NCBI RefSeq assembly: GCF_014193585.1
Contig: NZ_BLXY01000005.1
Coordinates: 215,001 to 257,769, forward strand
Length of the DNA stretch: 42,769 bases
Origin: Geomonas paludis
Lineage (GTDB): Bacteria; Desulfobacterota; Desulfuromonadia; Geobacterales; Geobacteraceae
Direction: 5' to 3'
Under the pieces are notes generated by a model. That model had not been told where the DNA came from. It saw nothing but the letters and a program-made list of their open reading frames with translations, and did not search any database. The position numbers were made by a program, and so were the translations under genes. This document shows, in pieces, positions 16,042 through 24,971 of this stretch (within the stretch, counting starts at the first letter, position 1; each line of letters opens with the position of its first letter).

Positions 16042-18304
16042 TCGTCTTCTCCTTGTAGGCAGGCTCGGGGTAATCGATGCGCTGGTGATAGATCCCCGCG
16101 AGTATCTGGTTGAAGCTCTTGGCTATCTCGTGCAGGTTCTTCAGGGTCAGCTCGCACTCGTCCAGCTGGCCGTCGATGAAGATGTTGTTGATGATCTTCT
16201 GCACCAGCCCCTGGATCCTGGCCGGGGTCGGGTCGGTGAGGGTGCGCGAGGCGGCCTCCACGCAGTCGGCCAGGAGCACGAGCCCCGCCTCCCTGGTCTG
16301 GGGCTTGGGCCCCGGGTAGCGGAAGTCGCGCTCGTCCACCGGGGGCGAGCCGGGCGTCTCCAGCCCCTTCGCCTTCAGGTAGAAGTAGTTGATCAGCGAG
16401 GTGCCGTGGGACTGCCGGATGATCTCGATGATCGGCTGCCCGATGCGGTGCTCCTTGGCGAGCTCGACCCCGTCCTTCATGTGCGAGATGAGGATGAGGG
16501 CGCTCATGCTGGGGGAGAGCTTGTCGTGGCGGTTCTCGCCGTCGCGTATGTTCTCGATGAAGTACTGCGGCTTCTTCAGCTTGCCGACGTCGTGGTAGTA
16601 GGCGGCGACGCGGGCCAGAAGGGGATTGGCGTTGATCGCCTCGGCGCCCGCCTCGACCATGTTCCCCACCAGCACGCTGTGGTGGTAGGTGCCCGGCGCC
16701 CGGATCATCAGCTCGCGCAAGAGGGGCGAGTTGAGGTTGGCGAGCTCCAGGAGCTTGACGTCGGTGGTGTACTGGAACAGCGCCTCGATGAGCGGGATGG
16801 TGCCGGAGACGTAGACCGCGTTGATCAGGCCGCCCAGGAAGGCGAAGATGATGCAGTACAGCGGCTGCAGCGAGAGCGGGCTGTCGTTGTAGACGTGGAA
16901 GCAGACCGCGAGCGCCATGTTCACCGCGCTCACCTTGAAGCCAGCGCTGTAGATGGTCCCCCGCTCCTTGCACTGGCGCACGCCGTGGGCGCCCACGATG
17001 CCGCCCAGGAGGGCGTAGACCACCACCTGGAGCGAGTTGTTCAGCATGATGCCCGTGAGCGGCGCCGTGATGGCGCAGTAGACCAGGGCCACCTCAGAGT
17101 TCAGGATGATCCTGACGATGATGGCCGAGGCCGCGAACGGGAAAAGGTAGAAGTAGCTCGCCGTGTCGATGGAGGGGAACAGCCCCCCCAGGGCGGTGGA
17201 GACGGCCGAGACCAGCTTGAGCACGGCGAAGTTGGCCACCGTCAGAAGCGACAGCAGCAGGATGTCCTTGTTGGTCGGGTTGAACTTCCTTATGTTCTTG
17301 CGGCCGAAGCGGTACGGCGCGTAGCAGAGCACCAGGATCAGGCCGAAGATCCCCAGGCCGGTGAGCACGGGGGTGCTGTTCCTGGTCTTGAAGATCTTTT
17401 CCAGCTTCATCGCCTGCTCGGAGGTCACCCGCTCCCCGACCCGGACGATCATCTCGCCCCGCTTCATCTTGAACAGCACCGGGCGCACCGCGGCGCGCGC
17501 CTCGCTCTTCTTCTGGTCGGTGCCGTTGCGGTCGAAGGAGAGGTTGGGCGCGATCATGCGTACCGCCACCCCTTTGAGGATCTCGAGGTCGTGGGGCGAC
17601 GCTCCCTGGGTCAGGGTGGCCTGCGAGAAGATGCGGCGCGCCGCGGGGAGATCGATGCTCGCGCTGTAGTCCCCTCCGGCGACGTCCTGCCTGGTGGCTT
17701 CGTCTACCACCACGATGCCGTGGCGCAGGTCGGCGGCGAAGTGGCCGCGGTCGGCGACAATGCGCTGCCGGTACAGTGGGCCCAGCTGCCGGGCCAGGTC
17801 GGAGAGGAAGAACCTCTGCTGCCTGACGCGGGAGAGCGCCGCGAATTCCTGCGCGGAGATGTCCACCCCGAGCACGCCGACAGCCGCCCTGCGCCGGGCG
17901 TCTCCGTGCAGGGTGGCGTCGTCCATGAGATCGAGCGCGTCTTCGAAGCGGCGCACCAGTTCGATGTTGCCGTTGACGGCGAGGGTGTAGACAAACGGGG
18001 CCGCCGCCTCCGCCTCCGCCCTTTTCTTCTCGGTCAGCAGCAGGTCCTCGATCAGGTAGTCCTGCGTGGCACGGATGTCGGAGGTGGCGATATCGCCTTC
18101 GCGGTAGTGCACGGAGAGGAACTGCGGGCTCGGAATGATGAACAGGGTGAGGAATAAGGCGGTGAGGAACAGCATGATGAAACGGCTGCGCTTCTCATTC
18201 CTGTCGCAGGTGAGACCCTGGGCAACCGCTTCCATCCAGCTGTCACAGAGCCGGATCAGCGAACGCGTCTGAATTGTCTGTTTGTCGCCGCTTTCGGTGG
18301 GCAT
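15929..18304 (-). CDS. pgpH: 7TM-HD membrane c-di-AMP phosphodiesterase, PgpH type
   Basis: A 791-aa membrane protein. Seen: one N-terminal helix (about residues 43-60), a large extracytoplasmic 7TMR-HDED domain, a seven-helix block, and a cytoplasmic HD domain with TYHHSVLVGNMVE and AAYYHDVGKLKKPQYF. In the characterised family this HD domain hydrolyses cyclic di-AMP. ATG at 18304 is chosen over TTG three codons earlier; neither has a strong Shine-Dalgarno sequence. The last roughly 35 residues (Lys/Glu/Pro/Ala-rich) lie beyond the HD domain and are encoded within the start of ybeY in another frame. It is the first gene of the long run; phoH, often its neighbour in other genomes, is absent here. 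Confidence 0.93.
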   Translation of the reverse strand: MPTESGDKQTIQTRSLIRLCDSWMEAVAQGLTCDRNEKRSRFIMLFLTALFLTLFIIPSPQFLSVHYREGDIATSDIRATQDYLIEDLLLTEKKRAEAEAAAPFVYTLAVNGNIELVRRFEDALDLMDDATLHGDARRRAAVGVLGVDISAQEFAALSRVRQQRFFLSDLARQLGPLYRQRIVADRGHFAADLRHGIVVVDEATRQDVAGGDYSASIDLPAARRIFSQATLTQGASPHDLEILKGVAVRMIAPNLSFDRNGTDQKKSEARAAVRPVLFKMKRGEMIVRVGERVTSEQAMKLEKIFKTRNSTPVLTGLGIFGLILVLCYAPYRFGRKNIRKFNPTNKDILLLSLLTVANFAVLKLVSAVSTALGGLFPSIDTASYFYLFPFAASAIIVRIILNSEVALVYCAITAPLTGIMLNNSLQVVVYALLGGIVGAHGVRQCKERGTIYSAGFKVSAVNMALAVCFHVYNDSPLSLQPLYCIIFAFLGGLINAVYVSGTIPLIEALFQYTTDVKLLELANLNSPLLRELMIRAPGTYHHSVLVGNMVEAGAEAINANPLLARVAAYYHDVGKLKKPQYFIENIRDGENRHDKLSPSMSALILISHMKDGVELAKEHRIGQPIIEIIRQSHGTSLINYFYLKAKGLETPGSPPVDERDFRYPGPKPQTREAGLVLLADCVEAASRTLTDPTPARIQGLVQKIINNIFIDGQLDECELTLKNLHEIAKSFNQILAGIYHQRIDYPEPAYKEKTIAKKPEDIDSEPPKADAGREDAAAKGGAEDLRRLGMS

Positions 18305-18502
18305 TATCTTCAATGGTTCCCGTGTCGTAAGGACAGAGACTGCGAGAATAGCAGCAAGGGGACAATATATCCCGTTTATTCCAGCACTGTCAATCTAAAC
18401 CAAATACGTTGGGAACCGCTGTCGCTTCGCCATGTTAGCAAAAATTTACAAAACCTGCTTCCCTTTGAGGGCAGATATGTTATATAACGAAGGCTCCATT
18501 AA

Positions 18503-19843
<1,341 letters not shown>

Positions 19844-19878
19844 GGGCGAATAATCATTGGCCCGCCTTTGCTGTACCA

Positions 19879-19912
19879 AGGGCGCACCCACACCGGGTGC
19901 GCCCTTTTCTTT
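19879..19912 (+). terminator. Rho-independent terminator of eno
   Basis: AGGGCGCACCC, 5-nt loop, GGGTGCGCCCT, then TTTCTTT; perfect 11-bp stem 36 nt after the eno stop. Confidence 0.95.
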
Positions 19913-19919
19913 GTCCCCC

Positions 19920-20000
19920 CCCTCACCCTTCGGGAGAGGGGCAGGGGTGAGGGCAAGCTTCCCTCACCCGGCCTTCGGCCACCCTCTCCCGGCGGGAAAG
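19920..20000. repeat. Intergenic CCCTCACCC/GGGTGAGGG repeat cluster
   Basis: CCCTCACCC (19920-19928) and its complement GGGTGAGGG (19945-19953) flank a GAGAGGGGCAG core; a second CCCTCACCC (19961-19969) is followed by a GGCC-TTC-GGCC hairpin. A related copy lies at 42524-42558. Confidence 0.75.
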
Positions 20001-20018
20001 GGTACGTGGCGGATTCCC

Positions 20019-20047
20019 TTGCGCCTTCTTCCTCATGAAGGTATACT
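20019..20047 (+). promoter_or_regulatory. Candidate sigma-70 promoter of the pseudouridine synthase gene
   Basis: TTGCGC (20019-20024), 17-nt spacer, TATACT (20042-20047). The -10 box ends 7 nt before ATG 20055, predicting a leaderless transcript. By-eye call. Confidence 0.55.
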
Positions 20048-20054
20048 CCGACCC

Positions 20055-20966
20055 ATGTTAACCTACGAAATATCGGCCCAAGACCACCTGCGGCGCGTGG
20101 ACAGTTTCATGCGCAACCTCCTTCCCAGCGCGCAGTTTTCCTACATCAAGAAGCTGATCAACTCGGGACACCTCAAGGTGAACGGCACCCCCGCCGAACC
20201 CGGCGACCTGCTGCGCTATGCGGACCAGGTGACGCTCAAGGAAAGTTCCAAGACCGCGGCCTTCCTGGCCCGGCTCACCCCGGAACTCGACATCCTGTTC
20301 GAGGACAGCTGGATCATCTGCTTCAACAAACCGGCCGGCCTCGCCGTGCACCGCACCGAGGACCCGGAAGAGATCACCCTGGTCGACCTGGCCGAGACGC
20401 TTTTGAAAAAACGCGACGGCGTCGGCAGGCTGCGCCCGGTCAACCGGCTGGACAAAGGGACCTCCGGGGCCATCATCCTGGCCAAGAGCGCGGTCGCCGC
20501 GGGCATGTTCGGCAAGATGGTGCAGGAGGAAGGGCTCGGCAAGCTGTACCTCGCCATGGTGGAGGGGAAACTGCAGAAGCAGGGGACCATCGATGCGGCA
20601 CTCGACGGCAAGGAGTCGCAGACCAGTTACGTGAGGCTCTTCCAGGGGGGCGGCGTCTCGCTGCTGGCGGTGTATCCCCTCACCGGGCGCATGCACCAGA
20701 TCAGGCAACACTTCAGGATGATCGGGCACCCGATCCTTGGGGACAAGCGCTACGGCGGCAGGAAGCTTTCCGGCTTCACCGGCCACGCGCTGCACTCCTT
20801 CAGGACCACGCTGATACACCCCGCCACCGGTGAAGAGATCGACATCCCGGCACCGTTGCCGGAATCGCTACTGCGGCTTGCCACCCGCTGCGGCGCGGTG
20901 AGCGACGAGTCCTTCCTCAAGACCCTGAACGACGTCCCCGCCGCCGAGACGCTGGCTCTCTCCTAG
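20055..20966 (+). CDS. RluA-family pseudouridine synthase with S4 domain
   Basis: A 303-aa RNA-modifying enzyme. Seen: an N-terminal S4-type RNA-binding segment (about residues 14-70, FSYIKKLINSGHLKVNGTPAEPGDLL), then the catalytic domain with the RluA signature RPVNRLDKGTSG carrying the catalytic Asp, and LTGRMHQIRQHFRMIGHPILGD. It converts uridine to pseudouridine in rRNA or tRNA; the position cannot be read from sequence (RluD- or RluC-like). The frame is open back to 19857, but that part is the eno terminator and a repeat, so ATG at 20055 is the start; no Shine-Dalgarno is present. The 3' end overlaps the convergent pcm gene by 4 nt. Confidence 0.92.
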   Translation: MLTYEISAQDHLRRVDSFMRNLLPSAQFSYIKKLINSGHLKVNGTPAEPGDLLRYADQVTLKESSKTAAFLARLTPELDILFEDSWIICFNKPAGLAVHRTEDPEEITLVDLAETLLKKRDGVGRLRPVNRLDKGTSGAIILAKSAVAAGMFGKMVQEEGLGKLYLAMVEGKLQKQGTIDAALDGKESQTSYVRLFQGGGVSLLAVYPLTGRMHQIRQHFRMIGHPILGDKRYGGRKLSGFTGHALHSFRTTLIHPATGEEIDIPAPLPESLLRLATRCGAVSDESFLKTLNDVPAAETLALS

Positions 20967-21628
20967 TCCTCCCACCCCTGCGCGCCGATCAGCGGTACGA
21001 ATCGGACCGCGCAGAGGGTTTCCATGTGCAGGCTGCCGCTGCGGTCCCTGCGCACCCGCACCAGGTTCTGCAGGTGCGGCGTGGGGCCGACCGGGATCAC
21101 CAGCCGCCCTCCCGGTGCCAGCTGCCGTGCCAGCTCTTCCGGCACGTCGGGCGCCCCGGCGGTCACGACGATGGCGTCGTAGGGGGCATGATCCTGCCAC
21201 CCCAGCGTGCCGTCGCCCAGATGCACCGTCACATTGCGGTAGCCGAGTTCGCGCAGCCGCTCCGAGGCCAGGTGCGCCAGGGACGGGAGCCTCTCCACCG
21301 TATAAACCTCCGCCGCGCACAGGCTGAGGACGGCCGCAGCGTAGCCGGAACCGGTGCCGATCTCCAGGACCTTCTCGCGCCCCTGCAGTTGCAGCGCCTC
21401 GATCATGTAGGCGACGATGTAGGGCTGCGAAATGGTCTGCCCGTCCTGGATCGGCAACGGCCCGTCTTCGTAGGCAAGGTACTCCATGCCCGGCGGGAGG
21501 AACTCTTCGCGCGGCACCTCGCGCATTGCCTTCAGCACCGTCTGGTCCACGATGCCCCGCCCCACCAGGTGCTGGCTCAGCATGCGCTCCTTCCTCACGG
21601 CCAGTTCTTTTGTCGTAGCGCTGTTCAT
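20963..21628 (-). CDS. pcm: Protein-L-isoaspartate O-methyltransferase
   Basis: A 221-aa SAM-dependent methyltransferase that repairs isoaspartyl residues in aged proteins. Seen: the N-terminal REVPREEFLPP, YEDGPLPIQDGQTISQPYIVAYM, the SAM-binding motif VLEIGTGSGYAAAVLS and the PYDAIVVTAGAPDVPEELARQLAPGGRLVIPVG block, all in family order. Length is typical. ATG at 21628 follows a GGGGGGGAG Shine-Dalgarno-like run. It is convergent with the pseudouridine synthase gene with a 4-nt overlap of the two stop regions. Upstream lies the long gene-poor stretch. Confidence 0.97.
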   Translation of the reverse strand: MNSATTKELAVRKERMLSQHLVGRGIVDQTVLKAMREVPREEFLPPGMEYLAYEDGPLPIQDGQTISQPYIVAYMIEALQLQGREKVLEIGTGSGYAAAVLSLCAAEVYTVERLPSLAHLASERLRELGYRNVTVHLGDGTLGWQDHAPYDAIVVTAGAPDVPEELARQLAPGGRLVIPVGPTPHLQNLVRVRRDRSGSLHMETLCAVRFVPLIGAQGWED

Positions 21629-22011
21629 GGCTCCCCCCCCTCGATACTACCTCGGCTCTTCTCGCTCGATCGCCCCTCGGCAACAACACCATCAGCACAG
21701 TAACAGCGGCCGCCCCATGACATTAAGATACCCCAATAAGCTATCAAAAGCACCATACATCAACCTGTTGACTCTTATCCGGGGCAGGCGTACACTTAAA
21801 TCGTAGCAGAGAGTTGTTCTTTGAAAACAGCTCTGGGGTACAGGTAGAGGTGGCGTGAGGTACCCTGATTATTCCACACTTCCAACTTCTCGGGTTTCAG
21901 ACGTGGTGTGCAGGTCCAGATGCTTCCAAGGAACTGCCTAAAGCGTTTTCCGGGGAAATGATTTACAAAAGAGCGTGGTCTCACATAAACCTGTACGGCA
22001 CTCTGGAGCTC
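21629..22011. other. Gene-poor stretch upstream of the RNA candidate
   Basis: No supported gene. The sequence is visibly more AT-rich than its neighbours. A 79-codon TTG-initiated frame on the minus strand (21796-22035) has no recognised family and no Shine-Dalgarno. A weak promoter-like pair TTTACA (21962) and CATAAA (21984), 16 nt apart, lies upstream of the structured RNA. The stretch could be a decayed, transferred segment; that is inference. Confidence 0.4.
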
Positions 22012-22253
22012 GTAGCTGGCGCTTAAGGAGATCAAGCCGATTGGCCTATAATAATCTCATCCGTCATGCGCGTAACAACCGCTTCAAAAAGGGGAAGAAA
22101 CCGCGAGATACGGGTGACATGGTCCCGCCGGAGCATGTCTCTACGCCGCGAGGAACCACTTCCACCGGCGGATAGGGGTAAAGGATCTCAAGATTTAAGC
22201 GCCAGTTACATTTTTCAGGAAAGGCCCGGTTGCATCAGCATCCGGGCCTTTTT
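22012..22253 (+). ncRNA. Candidate structured RNA, family not recognised
   Basis: A 15-bp closing stem (one G-U) joins 22012-22026 (GTAGCTGGCGCTTAA) to 22195-22209; a second 6-bp helix GAGATC/GATCTC (22028-22033 with 22184-22189) lies directly inside; further inside CCGCCGG/CCGGCGG and CTTC/GAAG hairpins can form. Ten nt after the closing stem comes a strong terminator (22220-22253). Length and closed shape resemble 6S-like regulatory RNAs, but the order of inner hairpins does not fit that family clearly. I see no tmRNA, RNase P, SRP or known riboswitch signature. No open reading frame with a ribosome site lies in it. It could instead be a MITE with long terminal inverted repeats, but no target duplication is visible and the terminator favours an RNA. 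Confidence 0.55.
22220..22253 (+). terminator. Rho-independent terminator after the RNA candidate
   Basis: AAAGGCCCGG, 12-nt loop, CCGGGCCTTTTT. No protein gene on the plus strand precedes it, so something non-coding is probably transcribed here. Confidence 0.9.
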
Positions 22254-22399
22254 CATGTCCGCGGTCTGCATGACTCGCAATGCCGGGACCGCGTCCCCTT
22301 GATGACATTCTTTCCACCCAGTATCGGCTTCCCCTGTTAGGCTGGAGTGCTATACTTAGCCCGTGTTAATTTCGGCCAATCAAAACAACGGAGGTCGCC

Positions 22400-22894
22400 A
22401 TGCCACGCGGATCCAGAATAACCATGGAAGAGAAAGGAAAGATGACCACCCGTAGCGTCGAGCCGTACCTTCCCAAGCGCGGGCTGCCGGAGGGGACCGT
22501 GTGCAAGGGGTGCGGCATCGTCTACCACAACAAACGCTGGCAAATCGAAGGCGCATCTGCTGCTGCGCCCAAGGGTGAGATACTCTGCCCCGCCTGCCAG
22601 CGCATCGTGGGCGAGGATCCGGCAGGCGTGGTCACCCTCAGCGGGTCCTACCTGGCGCAGCACAGGGAAGAGATCCTGAACACGGTGAAACAGCAGGAGA
22701 CCAAGCACCGGGAGAAAAATCCTCTGGGGCGGATCATGGAGATCAAGGAGGAAAATGGCGGCATCGTCATCACCACAACCGAGGACAAGCTGGCCCAGAA
22801 GATCGGGCGCGAACTGTACAAGTCGCAGCGCGGCGAACTGCACTACAAGTGGAGCCACGACCAGCGCATGGTCCGGGTGGAGTGGAGCCGCTGA
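22400..22894 (+). CDS. BCAM0308 family zinc-ribbon protein
   Basis: A 164-aa soluble protein that I recognise as BCAM0308-like. Seen: a basic N-terminus, two CxxC pairs (CKGCG near residue 35 and CPACQ near residue 75) that should bind one zinc ion, then NPLGRIMEIKEENGGIVITTTEDKLAQKIGRELYK and a final WSHDQRMVRVEWSR. The general layout recalls NMD3-like ribosome-associated proteins, but the function is not established. ATG at 22400 follows GGAGG with 5-nt spacing. TATACT at 22351-22356 may be the -10 box. A shared terminator separates it from the convergent DUF3820 gene. Confidence 0.82.
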   Translation: MPRGSRITMEEKGKMTTRSVEPYLPKRGLPEGTVCKGCGIVYHNKRWQIEGASAAAPKGEILCPACQRIVGEDPAGVVTLSGSYLAQHREEILNTVKQQETKHREKNPLGRIMEIKEENGGIVITTTEDKLAQKIGRELYKSQRGELHYKWSHDQRMVRVEWSR

Positions 22895-22919
22895 GCGCCG
22901 ACCTTTCGGCGTGAAATGC

Positions 22920-22956
22920 AAAGCCCCCCTTGCCTTGCGGCAAGAGGGGCTTTTTG
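22920..22956. terminator. Bidirectional terminator between convergent genes
   Basis: AAAGCCCC-c-CTTGCC, TTGC loop, GGCAAG-a-GGGGCTTT, with T-runs on both strands. It serves the BCAM0308 gene (plus) and the S1-DUF3820 unit (minus). Confidence 0.9.
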
Positions 22957-22975
22957 TTTTGGAGTGGGCTGCCCA

Positions 22976-23203
22976 TCAGCGGTGCAGCAGCGGATCGAAC
23001 AGGTACTCCAGGCCGTTGGCCTTTATTTCGTACATAGACTCGAGCATGGCTCCCAGTTCACCTTCGGGGAACCCCTTCTGCCGCATCCAGACCAGGTACG
23101 GCTCGGGGAGGTCCACCAGCAGTGACCCGGCGTACTTGCCGTAGGGCATCCGGGTGCGGGCCAGCTTCAGCAGTTGGGCGGGGTCGGGGAAAAGATCCTC
23201 CAA
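22976..23203 (-). CDS. DUF3820 family small protein
   Basis: A 75-aa protein. Seen: the family core TRMPYGKYAGSLLVDLPEPYLVWMRQKGFPEGELGAML (about residues 17-55). The family is sometimes annotated as a putative quorum-sensing-regulated virulence factor, but no solid function is known to me and I do not transfer that name. It starts 3 nt after the stop of the S1 gene on the same strand, so the two are probably translated from one message, which suggests a link with RNA or translation. No signal peptide or membrane segment. Confidence 0.85.
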   Translation of the reverse strand: MEDLFPDPAQLLKLARTRMPYGKYAGSLLVDLPEPYLVWMRQKGFPEGELGAMLESMYEIKANGLEYLFDPLLHR

Positions 23204-23206
23204 CGC

Positions 23207-24409
23207 TTAGCCCTTCAGCTTCGCCTTGAGCAGGTCGCCCAAGGTACCCATACCCTTGGGGGCCTCGGCCACGGTCTTCTTGTAGGCGTCCATGCTCTGG
23301 GCCTGCTCCTCGGCGGCGCGGCTGACCGAGGCGAGGGCGAGCGAGATCTTCTTGGCTTCGCGATCCACCGCCTCGACCTTCACTTCGACTTCCTGCCCTT
23401 CGGAGAGAACTTCTTTCGGGTGCTGGATTCTCTTGCCCGCACCGAGCTTGGAGATGTGGATCAGGCCGTCGACGCCGCTGGCGAGGGTCACGAAAGCGCC
23501 GAACGGGGTCAGCCTTGCCACCTTGCCGTTCTGGTAGGACCCCTCGGGGAACGCGCTCGCCGCTTCTTCCCACGGATCGGCCAGGGTGTCTTTCAAGGAG
23601 AAGGAGATGCGGTTCTTCTCCCAGTCGATCCCCTTCACCACCACCTCTACTTCCTGGCCGACGGTAAGGACTTCGCTGACGTGGTTGACGCGAGCCCAGG
23701 CAACCTCGGACACCGGCAGGAGCCCTTCGACGGCACCGATGGAAACGAAGGCGCCGAAGTCGCGCAGCGAGGTGACGGTACCTTGCACGCGGTCGCCGAC
23801 CTTCAGGGTCTCTTTAAGGGCATCCTTCTGCTGCTGCAGTTCTTCCTCGAGCAGAGCCCGGTGGGAAAGAACAATGTTGCGGCCTTTTTCGGAGTACTCC
23901 GTGATCTTGAAGGACATCTGCTTGCCCAACAGGGCCGCGGTATCTTCCACCCTTCTCAGGGCGATCTGGGAGAACGGGCAGAAGGCGCGGGAACCAGCGA
24001 CCTTCACCTCGAAACCACCTTTTACTTCCTTTTCGACCACGCCCTGGACCGGGATGCCGGCGGCGTAGGCCTCTTCGAGTTGCGCGTTGCCGGCGGAGTG
24101 GCTGCTCCCGGCGCCAAGCTTGGTGGTGAAACGCATCTCGTTGTTGCGCGAAGAGACGAACCAGGCGGTGACCTTGTCACCGACCTTGACGCTCACGTTG
24201 CCATCGGCGTCAAGGAGCTCCTTGATATCGAGGATCCCTTCGCCCTTGCGACCGGTATCCAGAAAGACCCAGTCCTTGGCGATCTGCAGTACGGTCGCCT
24301 CGACCTTGGCGCCCGGCTCCAGCCGGCCGGCGTCCTTCTGGCTCCGCTCGAACAGATCGGCAAAGCTCTCCTCTTCGGTTTCCATCTCTTCCCTGTGATC
24401 GTTATCCAT
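23207..24409 (-). CDS. Four-domain S1 RNA-binding protein (ribosomal protein S1-like)
   Basis: A 400-aa protein with an acidic N-terminal tail (MDNDHREEMETEEESFADLFE) and four S1 domains at about residues 33-100, 118-187, 203-273 and 290-358. The last two carry the clearest motif (GTVTSLRDFGAFVSIGAVEGLLPVSE and GKVARLTPFGAFVTLASGVDGLIHIS). Full proteobacterial S1 has six domains (about 560 aa), so this is either a reduced S1 or a paralogue of a longer S1 elsewhere; the second is my preference because the group often has two. It should bind single-stranded mRNA. ATG at 24409 follows GAGG. The promoter has a TTGACA box with a dyad in its spacer. Confidence 0.88.
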   Translation of the reverse strand: MDNDHREEMETEEESFADLFERSQKDAGRLEPGAKVEATVLQIAKDWVFLDTGRKGEGILDIKELLDADGNVSVKVGDKVTAWFVSSRNNEMRFTTKLGAGSSHSAGNAQLEEAYAAGIPVQGVVEKEVKGGFEVKVAGSRAFCPFSQIALRRVEDTAALLGKQMSFKITEYSEKGRNIVLSHRALLEEELQQQKDALKETLKVGDRVQGTVTSLRDFGAFVSIGAVEGLLPVSEVAWARVNHVSEVLTVGQEVEVVVKGIDWEKNRISFSLKDTLADPWEEAASAFPEGSYQNGKVARLTPFGAFVTLASGVDGLIHISKLGAGKRIQHPKEVLSEGQEVEVKVEAVDREAKKISLALASVSRAAEEQAQSMDAYKKTVAEAPKGMGTLGDLLKAKLKG

Positions 24410-24455
24410 TTAAGTACCTCTTCAACGTAGTTGTTGCGCGCTTTAGCACCCATGG

Positions 24456-24485
24456 AGCATACAGGGGACCCTGTACCCTTGTCAA
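24456..24485 (-). promoter_or_regulatory. Promoter of the S1-DUF3820 unit
   Basis: Minus strand TTGACA (24485-24480), 18-nt spacer, TATGCT (24461-24456), about 40 nt before the S1 ATG. The -35 is a perfect consensus. Confidence 0.65.
24460..24475. promoter_or_regulatory. 16-bp perfect dyad inside the S1-gene promoter spacer
   Basis: TACAGGG-GA-CCCTGTA lies between the -35 and -10 boxes, the usual place of a repressor operator. The binding protein is unknown. Confidence 0.5.
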
Positions 24486-24611
24486 CTACTTGAGCCGCTG
24501 GCAGTCGATGTTTGTAACGGGTACTGACAAAACTTTCTTCAGGTCGCGCCGAAAGATTCCGATAGGAATTGCATCTGTAAAGTTCACGGATGGATACCGG
24601 AGGAGACAACA

Positions 24612-24785
24612 ATGGGCGTACTGGTCTGCTATGACGACTTTACCTACGACGTGATCAACGACTACTTCCTGGACCACCTGGTATCGACCGGGTGCATCGT
24701 CGGTTTTGACAGGTCCGAGCATTGGGTGAAAAAGGAGGACACTACTCAGCCCTCCCCATCCCTGTCACATCGCCTTCCGGCCTGA
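24612..24785 (+). CDS. Small hypothetical protein, 57 aa
   Basis: A 57-codon gene beginning MGVLVCYDDFTYDVINDYFL and continuing with DHLVSTGCIVGFDRSEHWV. It is supported by an excellent ribosome site (GGAGGAG, 7-8 nt before ATG) and by non-random composition in its first 40 residues; the serine/proline-rich last 12 residues look like run-through into intergenic sequence. I recall similar small DFTYDV...RSxGWV proteins in Geobacter genomes, often in several copies, but cannot check. No signal peptide or membrane helix. It is divergent from the S1 gene and upstream of rtcB. Function unknown. Confidence 0.6.
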   Translation: MGVLVCYDDFTYDVINDYFLDHLVSTGCIVGFDRSEHWVKKEDTTQPSPSLSHRLPA

Positions 24786-24971
24786 CGCATCCCCCGCACG
24801 ACACAGTGCCGGCGCTGCCGGACCTGCCAACTGTAGCCACCACGCGGGCGGCCAAGGTCCGCTCGCCGCCTGCCGCAACCTTCCTGAAAACGACGCCACT
24901 CCTCACCCGAAGCAACTTCAGTTGTGGTAACATCTCCGGGTGCATCGCCATCTGACGCAAACGGAGGCCCT

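Noticed and set aside
19857..20054. N-terminal extension of the pseudouridine synthase
   Set aside because: It would translate the eno terminator and a repeat; the conserved domain and a promoter position the start at 20055.
21796..22035. Minus-strand 79-codon frame
   Set aside because: TTG start without ribosome site, no family recognised, and it runs into the closing stem of the RNA candidate. A decayed gene remnant cannot be excluded.
24900..24971. Sigma-54 (RtcR-type) promoter before rtcB
   Set aside because: No GG/GC pair with the required spacing in the upstream region.
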